DNA from: Stutzerimonas balearica DSM 6083
GTDB lineage: Bacteria; Pseudomonadota; Gammaproteobacteria; Pseudomonadales; Pseudomonadaceae
Length of the DNA: 64,000 nucleotides
Assembly (NCBI RefSeq): GCF_000818015.1
Contig: NZ_CP007511.1
Coordinates: 2,862,501 to 2,926,500, forward strand
Reading direction: 5' to 3'
Below the pieces are notes generated by a model that was not told the DNA's origin, did no database searches, and saw only the letters and a list, made by a program, of their open reading frames with translations. The translations under genes were made by a program, and so were the position numbers. The first letter of the stretch is position 1. Every line of letters begins with the position of its first letter. Below are positions 9,629-17,703 of the stretch, one piece after another.

Positions 9629-11389
9629 ATGTCCGCCTCGATCTCGCGGCCGCTCCTCGGCCTGTCCGTATTCATGCTGCTGAGCGCCTCGGCGCTGGCC
9701 GAACCGGCGCTGCGGCTCAAGCAGCTGCAACGCTGTGGCGACCTGCTCGCCGAACGCGAACTGACCTTCTGCCTGCGCAGCGAGGGCGCCGGCGATCAGC
9801 CCGTGCGCCTGAAGCTGGCCGGCAAGGAGATCAGCGCCTCGCACATCCAGCGCAGCGGCGCCAACCTGCGTTTCACCCTCGACGCCGAACGGCACCGCAG
9901 CGGCCCCTTGTGGCTGGAGCACGCTGGCCGACGCAGCAATGCGGCCTGGCTTTCGCTGGGGCGCAGCCAGGTGGTCGCCGCCAGCGAAGAGCGGGTCACC
10001 GAAAACATGGACGGTCTGCCCAGCTACATCGACCTGGTCAGCCTGATCATCGAGGAAGACCTCGAGGGCCTGCCGACCGCGCGCCGCCTGGCCAAGCGCT
10101 ACGGGGCGGAAGTGGTGGGCGCCATCGCGCCGCTCAACACCTACCAGTTGCGTCTGCCGGTCAAGGACCTCACCGAGCGCGACGCGCTGGTGCTGCGCCT
10201 GGGCAGCGAAACCGGGGTCGACGCCGTGGTGGTCGAGGAAAGCAGCGCCGAACCCGTCGAACAGGACCGCGGAGCCCGGCGGCCGCAGGACCAGGAGTGG
10301 GCAGCCAACCGTTTTCTCGATGCGGTCGCCTACTACCGCCATCGAATCCCGGCGCGCGACGCGCCGATCAAGACTACGCCGGTGCGCATCGGGGTGATCG
10401 AGCGCGACCTGGATTTCGACGCCGCCGCATTTGCCGGCTACCTCGAACCTTGCAAACCGGCCGCGCGGCGCACCTGTCTCTATGGCCGCGATGCCGACCG
10501 GCCGGATGGCCACGGCAGCAGCGTGGCCGGCATCCTCGCCGCGCGTGGCGACGATAGCCGCGACCAGGGTTTTCTCAGCGCCCTGGATGGCACCGGCCCG
10601 GGTTTCGAGGTGATCGTCGAGCGCAATTCAGACGCCGGCATCACGGCGAATGTCGCGGCCTCGGTGAACCTGGTCGAGGACGGTGCGCGCATCCTCAACT
10701 GGAGCTGGGGTATCCATCGCATCGGCACGGTCGACGTGCATGGCGAGCCGGTGGACTCCCTGCTGCGCTCCGGCATCGCCATGAGCGGCTACGAAGAGCT
10801 GCTCGAGGAGTTCTTTCTCTGGCTGCGCCGCGAGCATCCGGATGTGGTGGTCGTCAATTCCGCCGGCAACGGCTCGGCGCGCTCGGGCAGCGACGATTAC
10901 CGCCTGCCATCGTCGTTCATCACCGAGCAACTGCTGGTGGTCGGTGGCCACCAGCGCGACCTTGATCGCGACGTCCCGGTCGAGCATCCCGGCTACGTCG
11001 ACAAACGGCCGTCCTCGAATGTCGACATGCGCGTGGACATCACCGCCTCGGCCTGTACCCGCGCCGCGACCCTGGAGTCCGGCCTGACCGGCGATGTGCA
11101 CTGCGGCACCTCCTATGCCACGCCACTGGTGGCCGGCACGCTCGCGGCGATGCGCTCGATCAACCCGCAATTAGAGCCCGAGCAGCTGCGCGAGCTGCTG
11201 CGGCGCAGCGCGATGACCATCGGCGGCGAGTCGGACTTCGAGCCCGCCGACGCCGACGACCTGACCGCGCCGATCCTGCCGTCCGAGCGCAACTTCCGCA
11301 TCGACGATCAGGACGTCGGCCGCTCGGCGCGGCTGGACATGCGCCGGGCGCTGGAGCTGACGGTCAAGAGCCTCGACCAGCCACGCTGA
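9629..11389 (+). CDS. secreted S8-like serine peptidase (subtilase family)
   Basis: A 586-residue protein with a Sec signal peptide (cleavage likely after ALA at about residue 24). After about 225 residues of N-terminal region the subtilase core shows the histidine motif DGHGSSVAG (His295), the oxyanion asparagine in SAGNG (Asn414) and the nucleophile in CGTSYATP (Ser495). The segment aligned with the catalytic aspartate reads GVIERDLDF, so the aligned position holds Glu258 with Asp260 two residues on. It is probably periplasmic or exported. The start is placed at the first ATG giving a complete signal peptide; the open frame runs upstream over egtB in another frame. It follows egtB by 83 bases. 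Confidence 0.83.
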   Translation: MSASISRPLLGLSVFMLLSASALAEPALRLKQLQRCGDLLAERELTFCLRSEGAGDQPVRLKLAGKEISASHIQRSGANLRFTLDAERHRSGPLWLEHAGRRSNAAWLSLGRSQVVAASEERVTENMDGLPSYIDLVSLIIEEDLEGLPTARRLAKRYGAEVVGAIAPLNTYQLRLPVKDLTERDALVLRLGSETGVDAVVVEESSAEPVEQDRGARRPQDQEWAANRFLDAVAYYRHRIPARDAPIKTTPVRIGVIERDLDFDAAAFAGYLEPCKPAARRTCLYGRDADRPDGHGSSVAGILAARGDDSRDQGFLSALDGTGPGFEVIVERNSDAGITANVAASVNLVEDGARILNWSWGIHRIGTVDVHGEPVDSLLRSGIAMSGYEELLEEFFLWLRREHPDVVVVNSAGNGSARSGSDDYRLPSSFITEQLLVVGGHQRDLDRDVPVEHPGYVDKRPSSNVDMRVDITASACTRAATLESGLTGDVHCGTSYATPLVAGTLAAMRSINPQLEPEQLRELLRRSAMTIGGESDFEPADADDLTAPILPSERNFRIDDQDVGRSARLDMRRALELTVKSLDQPR

Positions 11390-11403
11390 GCCCGGCGCCG
11401 TAC

Positions 11404-11787
11404 TCAGCGCCGGGCGATCAGCGCATCGAAGGTTTCCGGCACCAGCGCCGCAGCGCCCTGGTCGGTCATGCGCTGGCGCAAATTGGCGCTGTCAGGGTGG
11501 CGACCATCGAGCACGTCGAGCAGCTGCTGGCCGCGCTCGGTCAGCACGAAATTCTCGCCCGTGCCGCCCTCTTCTTCCGGTCGCGCGACCATGAACCCGC
11601 CTTCGAACAGGATGCTCTCGTAGTTCGCCGCTTCGGCACGCAGACTGTCGAGGTTGGGCATCGGCTGGCCGCGGTTCTCCAGGTCGAGTGCATGCTCCTC
11701 GGCGTAGCGACGTGGCTGGAAGTTGTGGTTGGCCGACTGCTGTACCTCATGCAGCAGGCGCAGGACGAGTTCCCAGTCGTAGCTCAT
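11404..11787 (-). CDS. hypothetical protein, winged-helix-like
   Basis: A 127-residue protein from MSYDWELVLRLLHEV. GAGGAG sits seven bases before the ATG at 11787. The layout of an N-terminal helix pair, FEGGFMVARPEEEGGTGENFVLTERG and a C-terminal helix resembles DUF2513-type winged-helix proteins, in which the TERG-like turn ends the wing. DNA binding is possible but not shown. There is no signal peptide. It converges on the peptidase gene. Confidence 0.7.
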   Translation of the reverse strand: MSYDWELVLRLLHEVQQSANHNFQPRRYAEEHALDLENRGQPMPNLDSLRAEAANYESILFEGGFMVARPEEEGGTGENFVLTERGQQLLDVLDGRHPDSANLRQRMTDQGAAALVPETFDALIARR

Positions 11788-11909
11788 GGCGATCTCCTCA
11801 GAAGGTGCCGGTCTTGCTAGTTCCGACCGTGCCCGCGGCGCCCGGTTCGCTGAACTAAAGCGGCCGCCGGGCGATCCACCGTACAACGCAACCGAATGAA
11901 GATAGGCCC

Positions 11910-12197
11910 ATGAAAGCGCTGTTCCTGCCCCTCGCCGCCGCCCTGCTGGCCAGCCCTGCCGTGCAGGCGGCCTGTACGCCCGACGAAATCACCGCCAAGG
12001 CCGAGCAGCTCGCCGAGCGGGTCAACCAGCTGACTCAGAACGACCCGGAGCGCGCCAGACAATTGAACGAGGAAATCCGCCAGTACGAGGACCGTCGCAC
12101 CGCCGAGCAACTGGGTGACGAGTGCGAGGCCTATGACCGGCGCATGCGCCAGCTGGAAGAGGCCGAACGGCAGGCGGACATGCCGTCGGACAAGTGA
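11910..12197 (+). CDS. small periplasmic helical protein, hypothetical
   Basis: A 95-residue protein with a clear signal peptide, probably cut after VQAA. The mature part is about 73 residues of charged helix (AEQLAERVNQL, LEEAERQAD) with two cysteines, near residues 22 and 72, that could form a disulfide. I recognise no family. It may act as a small periplasmic adaptor or chaperone-like helix, but this is speculation from composition. Confidence 0.7.
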   Translation: MKALFLPLAAALLASPAVQAACTPDEITAKAEQLAERVNQLTQNDPERARQLNEEIRQYEDRRTAEQLGDECEAYDRRMRQLEEAERQADMPSDK

Positions 12198-12212
12198 ATG
12201 CGCGCGGCCGCC

Positions 12213-13535
12213 TTACTCGGCGGCCGGCTTCTTGCGGCGCAGCGGCGCCGTGCCGTCGACATTGACCACCGCTGAGGGCGCCGATTTAGGCCGCTTGGCG
12301 GCTGGCCGAACCTTCTTCTCGGTGGCGCCCTTCTTCTTGTCGACCTTCTTTTTCTTGGTTCCCGCGGCCTTGCCGGAGGCTTTCAGGTTCTTCGGCCCCT
12401 GGTAGTGGCCCTTCAGGCCCTTGATCACGCGACGCTCGAAGCGCTGCTTCAGATAGCGCTCGATGCTCGACATCAGGTTCCACTCGGTGTGGCCGATCAG
12501 CGAAATGGCCAGCCCCTCGCCACCGGCACGGCCAGTGCGGCCGATGCGGTGCACGTATTCATCGCCGGAACGTGGCATATCGAAGTTGATCACCAGATCC
12601 ATGCCTTCGATGTCCAGGCCGCGCGCCGCCACGTCGGTGGCCACGAGCACCTTGACGCCACCCTGCTTGAGCCGCTCGATGGCGAGCTTGCGCTCTTTCT
12701 GGTCCTTCTCCCCGTGCAACACGAAGACCTTGACGTCGCTCGCCACCAGGTGGCCGTAAAGACGGTCGGCCTGGGCCCGGGTATTGGTGAAGATCACCGC
12801 CTTCTGGTACGTCTCGTTGGCGAGCAGCCAATGCACGAGCCGCTCCTTGTGCGCCACGTCGTCGGTCGTGATGATCTGCTGACGGGTCGCCTCATTGAGT
12901 TCGCTGACCCGGTTGAGCTGCAGGTGCAGCGGCTCGCGCAGCACTTTCGTGACCATTTCACGCAGGCCGGCGCCGCCACTGGTGGCGGAGAACAGCAGCG
13001 TCTGCTGGCGCCGCGGGCATTGGTCGACCAGACGCTGCACGTCTTCGGCAAAGCCCATGTCGAGCATCCGGTCGGCCTCGTCGAGCACGACGATCTCGAC
13101 GTCGCCCAGCACCAGATTGCCCGCCTCCAGATGCTCGATCAGCCGGCCCGGCGTGCCGATCAGGACGTCGGGAATCTTGCGCAGCATGGCGGCCTGCACC
13201 TTGAAGTCCTCGCCGCCGGTGATCAGCCCGGCCTTGAGGAAGGTGAAGCGGGCGAAGCGCTCGACTTCCTTGAGCGTCTGCTGTGCCAGCTCACGGGTCG
13301 GCAGCAGAATCAGTGCGCGCACATCGGTACGCGGCTGGGCATCGCGGATCAGCCGGTTGAGCATCGGCAGGACGAACGCGGCGGTCTTGCCGCTGCCGGT
13401 CTGTGCCGTCACCCGCAGATCGCGGCCTTCGAGGGCCGGCGGGATGGCCGCGACCTGCACCGCGGTCGGCTCGACGAACTTGAGTTCGGCTACCGCCTTG
13501 AGCAGGCGTTCGTGCAGGGCGAATTGATCAAACAA
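12213..13535 (-). CDS. DEAD-box ATP-dependent RNA helicase
   Basis: A 440-residue helicase. The start is probably a TTG at 13535, giving MFDQFALHERLLKAV, with GAGG six bases upstream; no ATG gives a conserved N-terminus. The Q motif is near residues 4-28, Walker A AQTGSGKT at 44-51, then DEAD (VLDEADRMLDMGF), SAT, and HRIGRTGR in the second RecA domain. The C-terminal tail of about 60 residues is rich in lysine and would bind RNA non-specifically. SrmB/RhlE-like members of this group act in ribosome assembly and mRNA turnover. The exact subgroup is uncertain. Confidence 0.92.
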   Translation of the reverse strand: MFDQFALHERLLKAVAELKFVEPTAVQVAAIPPALEGRDLRVTAQTGSGKTAAFVLPMLNRLIRDAQPRTDVRALILLPTRELAQQTLKEVERFARFTFLKAGLITGGEDFKVQAAMLRKIPDVLIGTPGRLIEHLEAGNLVLGDVEIVVLDEADRMLDMGFAEDVQRLVDQCPRRQQTLLFSATSGGAGLREMVTKVLREPLHLQLNRVSELNEATRQQIITTDDVAHKERLVHWLLANETYQKAVIFTNTRAQADRLYGHLVASDVKVFVLHGEKDQKERKLAIERLKQGGVKVLVATDVAARGLDIEGMDLVINFDMPRSGDEYVHRIGRTGRAGGEGLAISLIGHTEWNLMSSIERYLKQRFERRVIKGLKGHYQGPKNLKASGKAAGTKKKKVDKKKGATEKKVRPAAKRPKSAPSAVVNVDGTAPLRRKKPAAE

Positions 13536-13688
13536 GGGCAACCTCGGAGAAACGTGAAGACGAGTGCCATAGGTTAACCGCTTCGACGGGCAAAGGCGCG
13601 TTCTGCAATGGCCAGCATGTTCCAACCCGCGCGCAGGCGCTAAGCTGGAAACAATCGAAACGGGGAATTAATTCCCGGGAGTCAGCCG

Positions 13689-14105
13689 ATGAACTCGATG
13701 AACAAGTGGATCAGCCCCTTTGCCAGCGCTGCCGTGCTGGCCGTTGCCTGCAGCGCCAACCTGGCGATCGCCGAGCTGAAACACGGCATGCCGGGCCAGG
13801 GCAAGCCCGGCGCGGCTTATACCCATGACCTGCACGGCCCGACGATCGATGTCCGCGACGTCCGCCGCACGCTCGAGCGCCACCGCGACCTCTGGCAACC
13901 GGCCAGCTCCCTGCCACCGGGCATCCGCAAGAATCTGGCCCGCGGCAAGCCGCTGCCGCCGGGGATCGCGATGAAGCTCGACCAGCGCCTGCTCGACCGG
14001 CTGCCGCACTACGCCGGCTACGAATGGCGCCAGGTCGGCCGCGATCTCCTGCTTATCGCCGCCAGCGGCGCGATCTACGAAATACTGGAAAACGTACTCG
14101 ACTGA
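13689..14105 (+). CDS. CigR-like (RcnB-type) periplasmic/inner-membrane protein
   Basis: A 138-residue protein with an N-terminal hydrophobic signal (residues 8-28). The C-terminal part reads PPGIRKNLARGKPLPPG followed by LLDRLPHYAGYEW and a hydrophobic end, the pattern of the CigR anti-virulence/RcnB family. In Salmonella CigR restrains a virulence regulator; in pseudomonads the function is unknown. GGGAG lies eight bases before the ATG. It is divergent from the helicase gene. Confidence 0.72.
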   Translation: MNSMNKWISPFASAAVLAVACSANLAIAELKHGMPGQGKPGAAYTHDLHGPTIDVRDVRRTLERHRDLWQPASSLPPGIRKNLARGKPLPPGIAMKLDQRLLDRLPHYAGYEWRQVGRDLLLIAASGAIYEILENVLD

Positions 14106-14111
14106 GCCGCC

Positions 14112-14435
14112 CTACTTGGGCTCGCAGGTGAGCTGGATGCGCAGGCGGATGATGTCGCGCTTGAACTTGCTCGACAGCGCCTTGCGCTCACCGGGTTCGA
14201 GCTCGGTGCGACGGGTGCGTGGTGTCTCCGGCCCGTTGCGGAATACCAGCGTGCAGACCGCGGCACGCTGGCCGTAGTTGTGCAGTTCGACAGCGGCCAG
14301 ATCACGGTCGATGGCCTGCGGCGTCGCCATGATTTCCGCGCCATTGAGCTGCTCGTCGACCTCGATCGGGTAAGTCGCTGCAGAAGCCGTCAGCGGCAGT
14401 AGCAGGGCAAGCAGGCTGTAGCGGATCTTTTTCAT
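14112..14435 (-). CDS. hypothetical secreted protein
   Basis: A 107-residue protein from MKKIRYSLLALLLPL, with a signal peptide ending near ASAA. The ATG at 14435 has GGAG eight bases upstream, while the longer open frame lacks a site. The mature part is beta-rich (YPIEVDEQLNGAEI, AAVCTLVFRNGPE) with two cysteines that could pair, suggesting a small periplasmic beta-sandwich. No named family is recognised. It converges on the CigR-like gene six bases away and is divergent from the LysR gene. Confidence 0.7.
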   Translation of the reverse strand: MKKIRYSLLALLLPLTASAATYPIEVDEQLNGAEIMATPQAIDRDLAAVELHNYGQRAAVCTLVFRNGPETPRTRRTELEPGERKALSSKFKRDIIRLRIQLTCEPK

Positions 14436-14499
14436 TCGGCTGTCTCCTGACCAGGCGGGCAGCCAGCGTAGCAGACCAGAGGCAGGGGAACCGACGTAG

Positions 14500-15417
14500 A
14501 TGAAAGTGCCACGTGTGACGCTCGAGCAATGGCGCACGCTGCAAGCGGTGATCGACAGTGGCGGCTTCGCCCAGGCGGCCGAAGTACTGCATCGCTCGCA
14601 ATCGTCGGTCAGCTACACCGTGGCGCGCATGCAGGAGCAACTCGGCGTGCCGCTGCTGCGCATCGACGGGCGCAAGGCGGTGCTCACCGAAGCCGGCGAA
14701 GTGCTGCTGCGGCGCTCGCGCCAGCTCGTCAACCAGGCCAGCCAGCTCGAAGAACTCGCCCACCACATGGAGCAAGGCTGGGAAGCGGAGGTCCGGTTGT
14801 CGGTCGATGCCGCCTACCCCAACCAGAAGATCATTCGCGCCCTGACGGCGTTCATGCCCAAAAGCCGAGGCTGTCGCGTGCGACTGCGCGAGGAAGTGCT
14901 GTCCGGCGTGGAGGAAACCCTCAAGGACGGCAGTGCCGACCTGGCCATCAGCGCACTGGACATCACCGGGCATCTGGGCGCCGAGCTCAGCAGCGTGGAG
15001 TTCATCGCGGTCGCGAAGGCCGAGCACCCGCTGCATCAGCTCGGCCGCAAGCTCAGCGTGCAGGACCTGCAGAGCCAGATGCAGGTGGTGGTTCGCGATA
15101 CCGGCGTGCGCCAGCCGCGCGATGCCGGCTGGCTCGGCGCCGAACAGCGCTGGACGGTCGGCAGCCTGGCGACCTCGGTAGCCTTCGTCAGCAGCGGCCT
15201 GGGCTTCGCCTGGCTGCCACGGCACATGATCGAACGCGAGCTCGCCGAAGGCGTGCTCAAACCGCTGCCGCTGATCCAAGGTAGCATCCGCAGGCCGTTG
15301 TTCTATCTCTACACTAACCCCGACAAGCCGCTCGGCCCGGCCACGCGGATTCTCATCGACCTGATCCGCACGTACGATGCCGAGCAATCCTCGCCCACCA
15401 AGGGCAAGGCTGATTGA
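14500..15417 (+). CDS. LysR family transcriptional regulator
   Basis: A 305-residue regulator. The winged helix-turn-helix lies at about residues 5-65 (GFAQAAEVLHRSQSSVSYTV), and a type 2 periplasmic-binding-protein-like effector domain follows (about 93-295). LysR proteins bind DNA as tetramers and respond to a small ligand. The divergent neighbour at 14112-14435 is the classical candidate target, together with LysR itself. It sits 24 bases before ppiA on the same strand, so read-through is possible. Confidence 0.9.
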   Translation: MKVPRVTLEQWRTLQAVIDSGGFAQAAEVLHRSQSSVSYTVARMQEQLGVPLLRIDGRKAVLTEAGEVLLRRSRQLVNQASQLEELAHHMEQGWEAEVRLSVDAAYPNQKIIRALTAFMPKSRGCRVRLREEVLSGVEETLKDGSADLAISALDITGHLGAELSSVEFIAVAKAEHPLHQLGRKLSVQDLQSQMQVVVRDTGVRQPRDAGWLGAEQRWTVGSLATSVAFVSSGLGFAWLPRHMIERELAEGVLKPLPLIQGSIRRPLFYLYTNPDKPLGPATRILIDLIRTYDAEQSSPTKGKAD

Positions 15418-15441
15418 ATCGCAACCATCAGGAAACCCGCC

Positions 15442-15996
15442 ATGCTCAAACGTCTAGCCCTCGTTGCCTGCTCCATGCTGCTCGCCGGCAACCTGCTGGC
15501 GGCTGAAAAGCCCCATGTGCTGCTCACCACCAGCCTCGGTGAAATCGAGATCGAACTCGAGTCCGAGAAAGCGCCGATCAGCGTCGAGAACTTCCTCGGC
15601 TACGTTGAAAGCGGCTTCTACGACAACACCGTTTTCCATCGCGTCATCCCGGGCTTCATGATCCAGGGGGGTGGTTTCAGCGAAGGGCTGAACCAGAAGG
15701 CGACCCGCGCGCCGATCAAGAACGAGGCCGACAATGGCCTGCACAACGTGCGCGGCACGGTCGCCATGGCGCGCACCCAGCAAGTCGACTCGGCCACCAG
15801 CCAGTTCTTCATCAACCACCGCGACAACGACTTCCTCGACCACGGTTCGCGCGACTTCGGCTATGCGGTGTTCGGCAAGGTCGTGCGCGGCATGGATGTG
15901 GTTGACCAGATCGCCCAGGTACCGACCGGCAACCGCAGCATGATGCAGAACGTCCCGCTCGAGCCGGTGAAGATTCTTTCCGCGAAAAAGCTCTGA
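15442..15996 (+). CDS. ppiA: periplasmic cyclophilin-type peptidyl-prolyl isomerase
   Basis: A 184-residue protein with a signal peptide (cut near LLAA, residue 21) and a single cyclophilin domain. The catalytic signature is visible as [13 protein letters not shown], followed by [17 protein letters not shown]. It catalyses cis-trans isomerisation of proline bonds in folding envelope proteins, like E. coli PpiA. AGGAAA precedes the ATG. Cytoplasmic PpiB is excluded by the signal peptide. Confidence 0.9.
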   Translation: MLKRLALVACSMLLAGNLLAAEKPHVLLTTSLGEIEIELESEKAPISVENFLGYVESGFYDNTVFHRVIPGFMIQGGGFSEGLNQKATRAPIKNEADNGLHNVRGTVAMARTQQVDSATSQFFINHRDNDFLDHGSRDFGYAVFGKVVRGMDVVDQIAQVPTGNRSMMQNVPLEPVKILSAKKL

Positions 15997-16122
15997 GTAC
16001 CGATGCCGCCGATGGCGGCGCCAGCAGGCTTGCGGCCGACGATCCTCGAGGCCGGCAAGCCGGCCTTGCCCTTCCCCTGCCGCGGCGCCTTGGCGCCGTC
16101 GGCGTCCGACAGGAGACGAGAC

Positions 16123-16542
16123 ATGACCGCTCCACACAGCCCGCTCAATACGCCCGAAGGCGAAGCGCAACTGCTACAGGACCTGCTCAGCGCCGAGCGC
16201 GCCGGCGCGAAAGTCGCCGGAGACTCGCTGCAGCAGACCTCCGACCCGGTCCAGCGGCAGTTGCTCGAACAGGTCCGCCAGGGCGAAATCGAGAGCTGCA
16301 AGCTGCTGCTCGATTGCCTCAAGCACCTCGGTCTCGAACCGAACAAGGAAACCGGCGCGTTCTACGGCAAGGCGATGGCCATCGAGTCGCTCGACGAGCG
16401 CATCCCGTTCATCGACAAGGGCCAGCAGTGGGTCATCCGCAAGCTGCGCGAATATCTGCCCGGCTGCCAGGACCCGCTGCTGCGCAGCGAGCTGGAACGC
16501 ATGCTGGAAATCCACGAGGTGAACTCCGCCGCCTCGCACTGA
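16123..16542 (+). CDS. DUF6306 domain protein
   Basis: A 139-residue, cytoplasmic, all-helical protein starting MTAPHSPLNTPEGEAQLL. The ATG at 16123 has AGGAG seven bases upstream. Helices carrying LLSAERAGAKVAG, EIESCKLLLDCL and LRSELERMLEIHEVN resemble four-helix ferritin/rubrerythrin-like bundles, and the DUF6306 family matches from memory. Metal binding is possible but the full set of ligands is not obvious. A 7-bp inverted repeat with a two-base loop (16083-16098) lies just upstream of the ribosome-binding site and could affect expression. Confidence 0.75.
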   Translation: MTAPHSPLNTPEGEAQLLQDLLSAERAGAKVAGDSLQQTSDPVQRQLLEQVRQGEIESCKLLLDCLKHLGLEPNKETGAFYGKAMAIESLDERIPFIDKGQQWVIRKLREYLPGCQDPLLRSELERMLEIHEVNSAASH

Positions 16543-16620
16543 AACGTGCCCGTCGTCACGTCGCCCGGGCGACCGTGCTAGCATTACCGGCCGCAGCTCC
16601 AGCAGCCAGGCAACGCTCCG

Positions 16621-17055
16621 ATGGCCGAACACGATTTCCGCTACTCCCTTCTCAGCCCCGCGCATACGCTCACCGAATGTCGAGCGCTGGCGCCGGGGCG
16701 CTATCAGGTCACCGGCAACGGCGGCTCGATCCGCATCGGCGACACCCTGCTCGTCACGCTCAAGGGCAGCCGTGACCTTTCACAACGCCTGACGGTCGAG
16801 AAGGTCCGCCACCTCATCAACCCGCCCGGGCAATGGATGGCCGTGGCCAGCGGGCCGGTGTTCCGCGAACTGGCGATCCATCAGTGGCAGGTCGGCTGCA
16901 ACGGCTGCGGCAAACGTCTGGACTTCGAATTCGCCGTTGACGCCGCGCTGGGCGAAGCGGCCCAGGCCCCGGCCGCCGAAGCCCGCATCGCCGAGCTTGG
17001 CTGGGCGAGCCGCAACGGCCACCATTTCTGTCCCACCTGCAAGGAAGCTCACTGA
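16621..17055 (+). CDS. hypothetical protein with a C-terminal zinc-ribbon-like CxxC pair
   Basis: A 144-residue protein. The N-terminal part is predicted beta-rich (YQVTGNGGSIRIGDTLLVTL). The C-terminal half holds CNGCGKRLDFEF and later HHFCPTCKEAH, two CxxC knuckles about 60 residues apart that would make a zinc ribbon. There is no signal peptide. The family is not recognised. Its TGA overlaps the ATG of the META gene by one base (TGATG), so the two are translationally coupled. Confidence 0.75.
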   Translation: MAEHDFRYSLLSPAHTLTECRALAPGRYQVTGNGGSIRIGDTLLVTLKGSRDLSQRLTVEKVRHLINPPGQWMAVASGPVFRELAIHQWQVGCNGCGKRLDFEFAVDAALGEAAQAPAAEARIAELGWASRNGHHFCPTCKEAH

Positions 17056-17459
17056 TGCATCGCTACACCCTGCCGCTGATCGCTGCCGCACTGGCCTCTA
17101 CTGGCTGCGCGGTAGAACCGCTGACGCTGGAGAACGACGTTACCTATGTCGCCGAATGGATCGGCGACGACGCGGTCGTCGGGCGCACCCCGGTTTCGCT
17201 GACGCTCTCCGGTGACCGGGCCTACGGCAACGCCGGCTGCAACCACTGGTTCGCCAGTTACCGCCTGGAAGGTGAAAACCTGCGCTTCGAGAACATCGGC
17301 AGCACCCGCAAGATGTGCGCGGAACCGATCATGCGCCAGGAGCAGCGCTTCCTCGAGCTGCTCGGCCAGGTACAGCGCTGGGACGTCTCGCGTATCGATC
17401 AGCTGCGCCTGTGGCCCGCCCAGGGCGAGCCACTGCGCTTCTGGCCCGAACAGGACTGA
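17055..17459 (+). CDS. META domain (HslJ-like) lipoprotein
   Basis: A 134-residue protein. The N-terminus (MHRYTLPLIAAALASTGC) ends in a lipobox-like STGC with cysteine 18. The rest carries the META/HslJ signature: AYGNAGCNHWFASY, then IGSTRKMCAEPIMRQEQRFLELL. HslJ-type proteins are heat- or stress-linked envelope proteins of unclear biochemical role. It is coupled to the zinc-ribbon gene upstream. The gap after it holds a sigma-54 promoter and a strong hairpin. Confidence 0.85.
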   Translation: MHRYTLPLIAAALASTGCAVEPLTLENDVTYVAEWIGDDAVVGRTPVSLTLSGDRAYGNAGCNHWFASYRLEGENLRFENIGSTRKMCAEPIMRQEQRFLELLGQVQRWDVSRIDQLRLWPAQGEPLRFWPEQD

Positions 17460-17578
17460 CGCGCCATAACCGGGCAAGGCAGCCGGGCGCTGCACCACGC
17501 TGCACATCGGCGGCCTTCTCCAGCGCCAGCCGAAGCCCGAAAACCGCATCAAAATCCCCCTCCCACCGTTGAAACGAA

Positions 17579-17597
17579 ACTGGCACACGCAGTGCAT
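17579..17597 (+). promoter_or_regulatory. sigma-54 (RpoN) promoter, near consensus
   Basis: TGGCACACGCAGTGCA at 17581-17596 matches the sigma-54 consensus TGGCACG-N4-TTGCA. It has GG at -24 and GC at -12 in exact spacing and one mismatch in each half. The predicted start is near 17607. About 80-90 bases upstream, GCTGCAC occurs twice 10 bp apart (17489 and 17499), a plausible activator site at a usual enhancer distance. No ORF starts downstream on this strand. Confidence 0.65.
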
Positions 17598-17606
17598 AGA
17601 CTCTAG

Positions 17607-17703
17607 CGACCAGTTTCGGGGACCTCGGTACAGGCAGGCCGGGAATCCCCTCTTTTATGCCAAGACACAAAGGCCGCTCAGGTGAGCGGCCTTTGTGTCT
17701 TCT
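17607..17703 (+). ncRNA. candidate sigma-54-dependent small RNA
   Basis: From the predicted +1 the transcript would be about 95 nt. It can fold into a 5' hairpin: GGGGA at 17618-17622 pairs with TCCCC at 17646-17650, extended inside by CTCGG/CCGGG. A short U-rich single strand (CTCTTTTATGCC) that could bind Hfq comes next, and the perfect terminator hairpin closes it. There is no start codon with a ribosome-binding site and no meaningful ORF. RpoN-driven sRNAs are known in pseudomonads (CrcZ/CrcY, NrsZ), but the AANAANAA repeats of Crc-sequestering RNAs are absent. The prediction is mine from sequence only. Confidence 0.5.
17663..17700. terminator. strong bidirectional hairpin terminator
   Basis: A perfect 17-bp inverted repeat (left arm 17663-17679, right arm 17684-17700) with a four-base loop. 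The core AAGGCCGCTC/GAGCGGCCTT is followed by T-rich TTTGTGTCTTCT, and the minus strand has the same kind of tail. It ends mshQ on the minus strand (stop at 17702-17704) and the candidate small RNA on the plus strand. The mshQ stop codon abuts the hairpin. Confidence 0.85.

Noticed and set aside
17607..17703. Identification of the candidate small RNA as CrcZ or CrcY
   Set aside because: The AANAANAA catabolite-activity motifs that define those RNAs are absent and the predicted RNA is too short.
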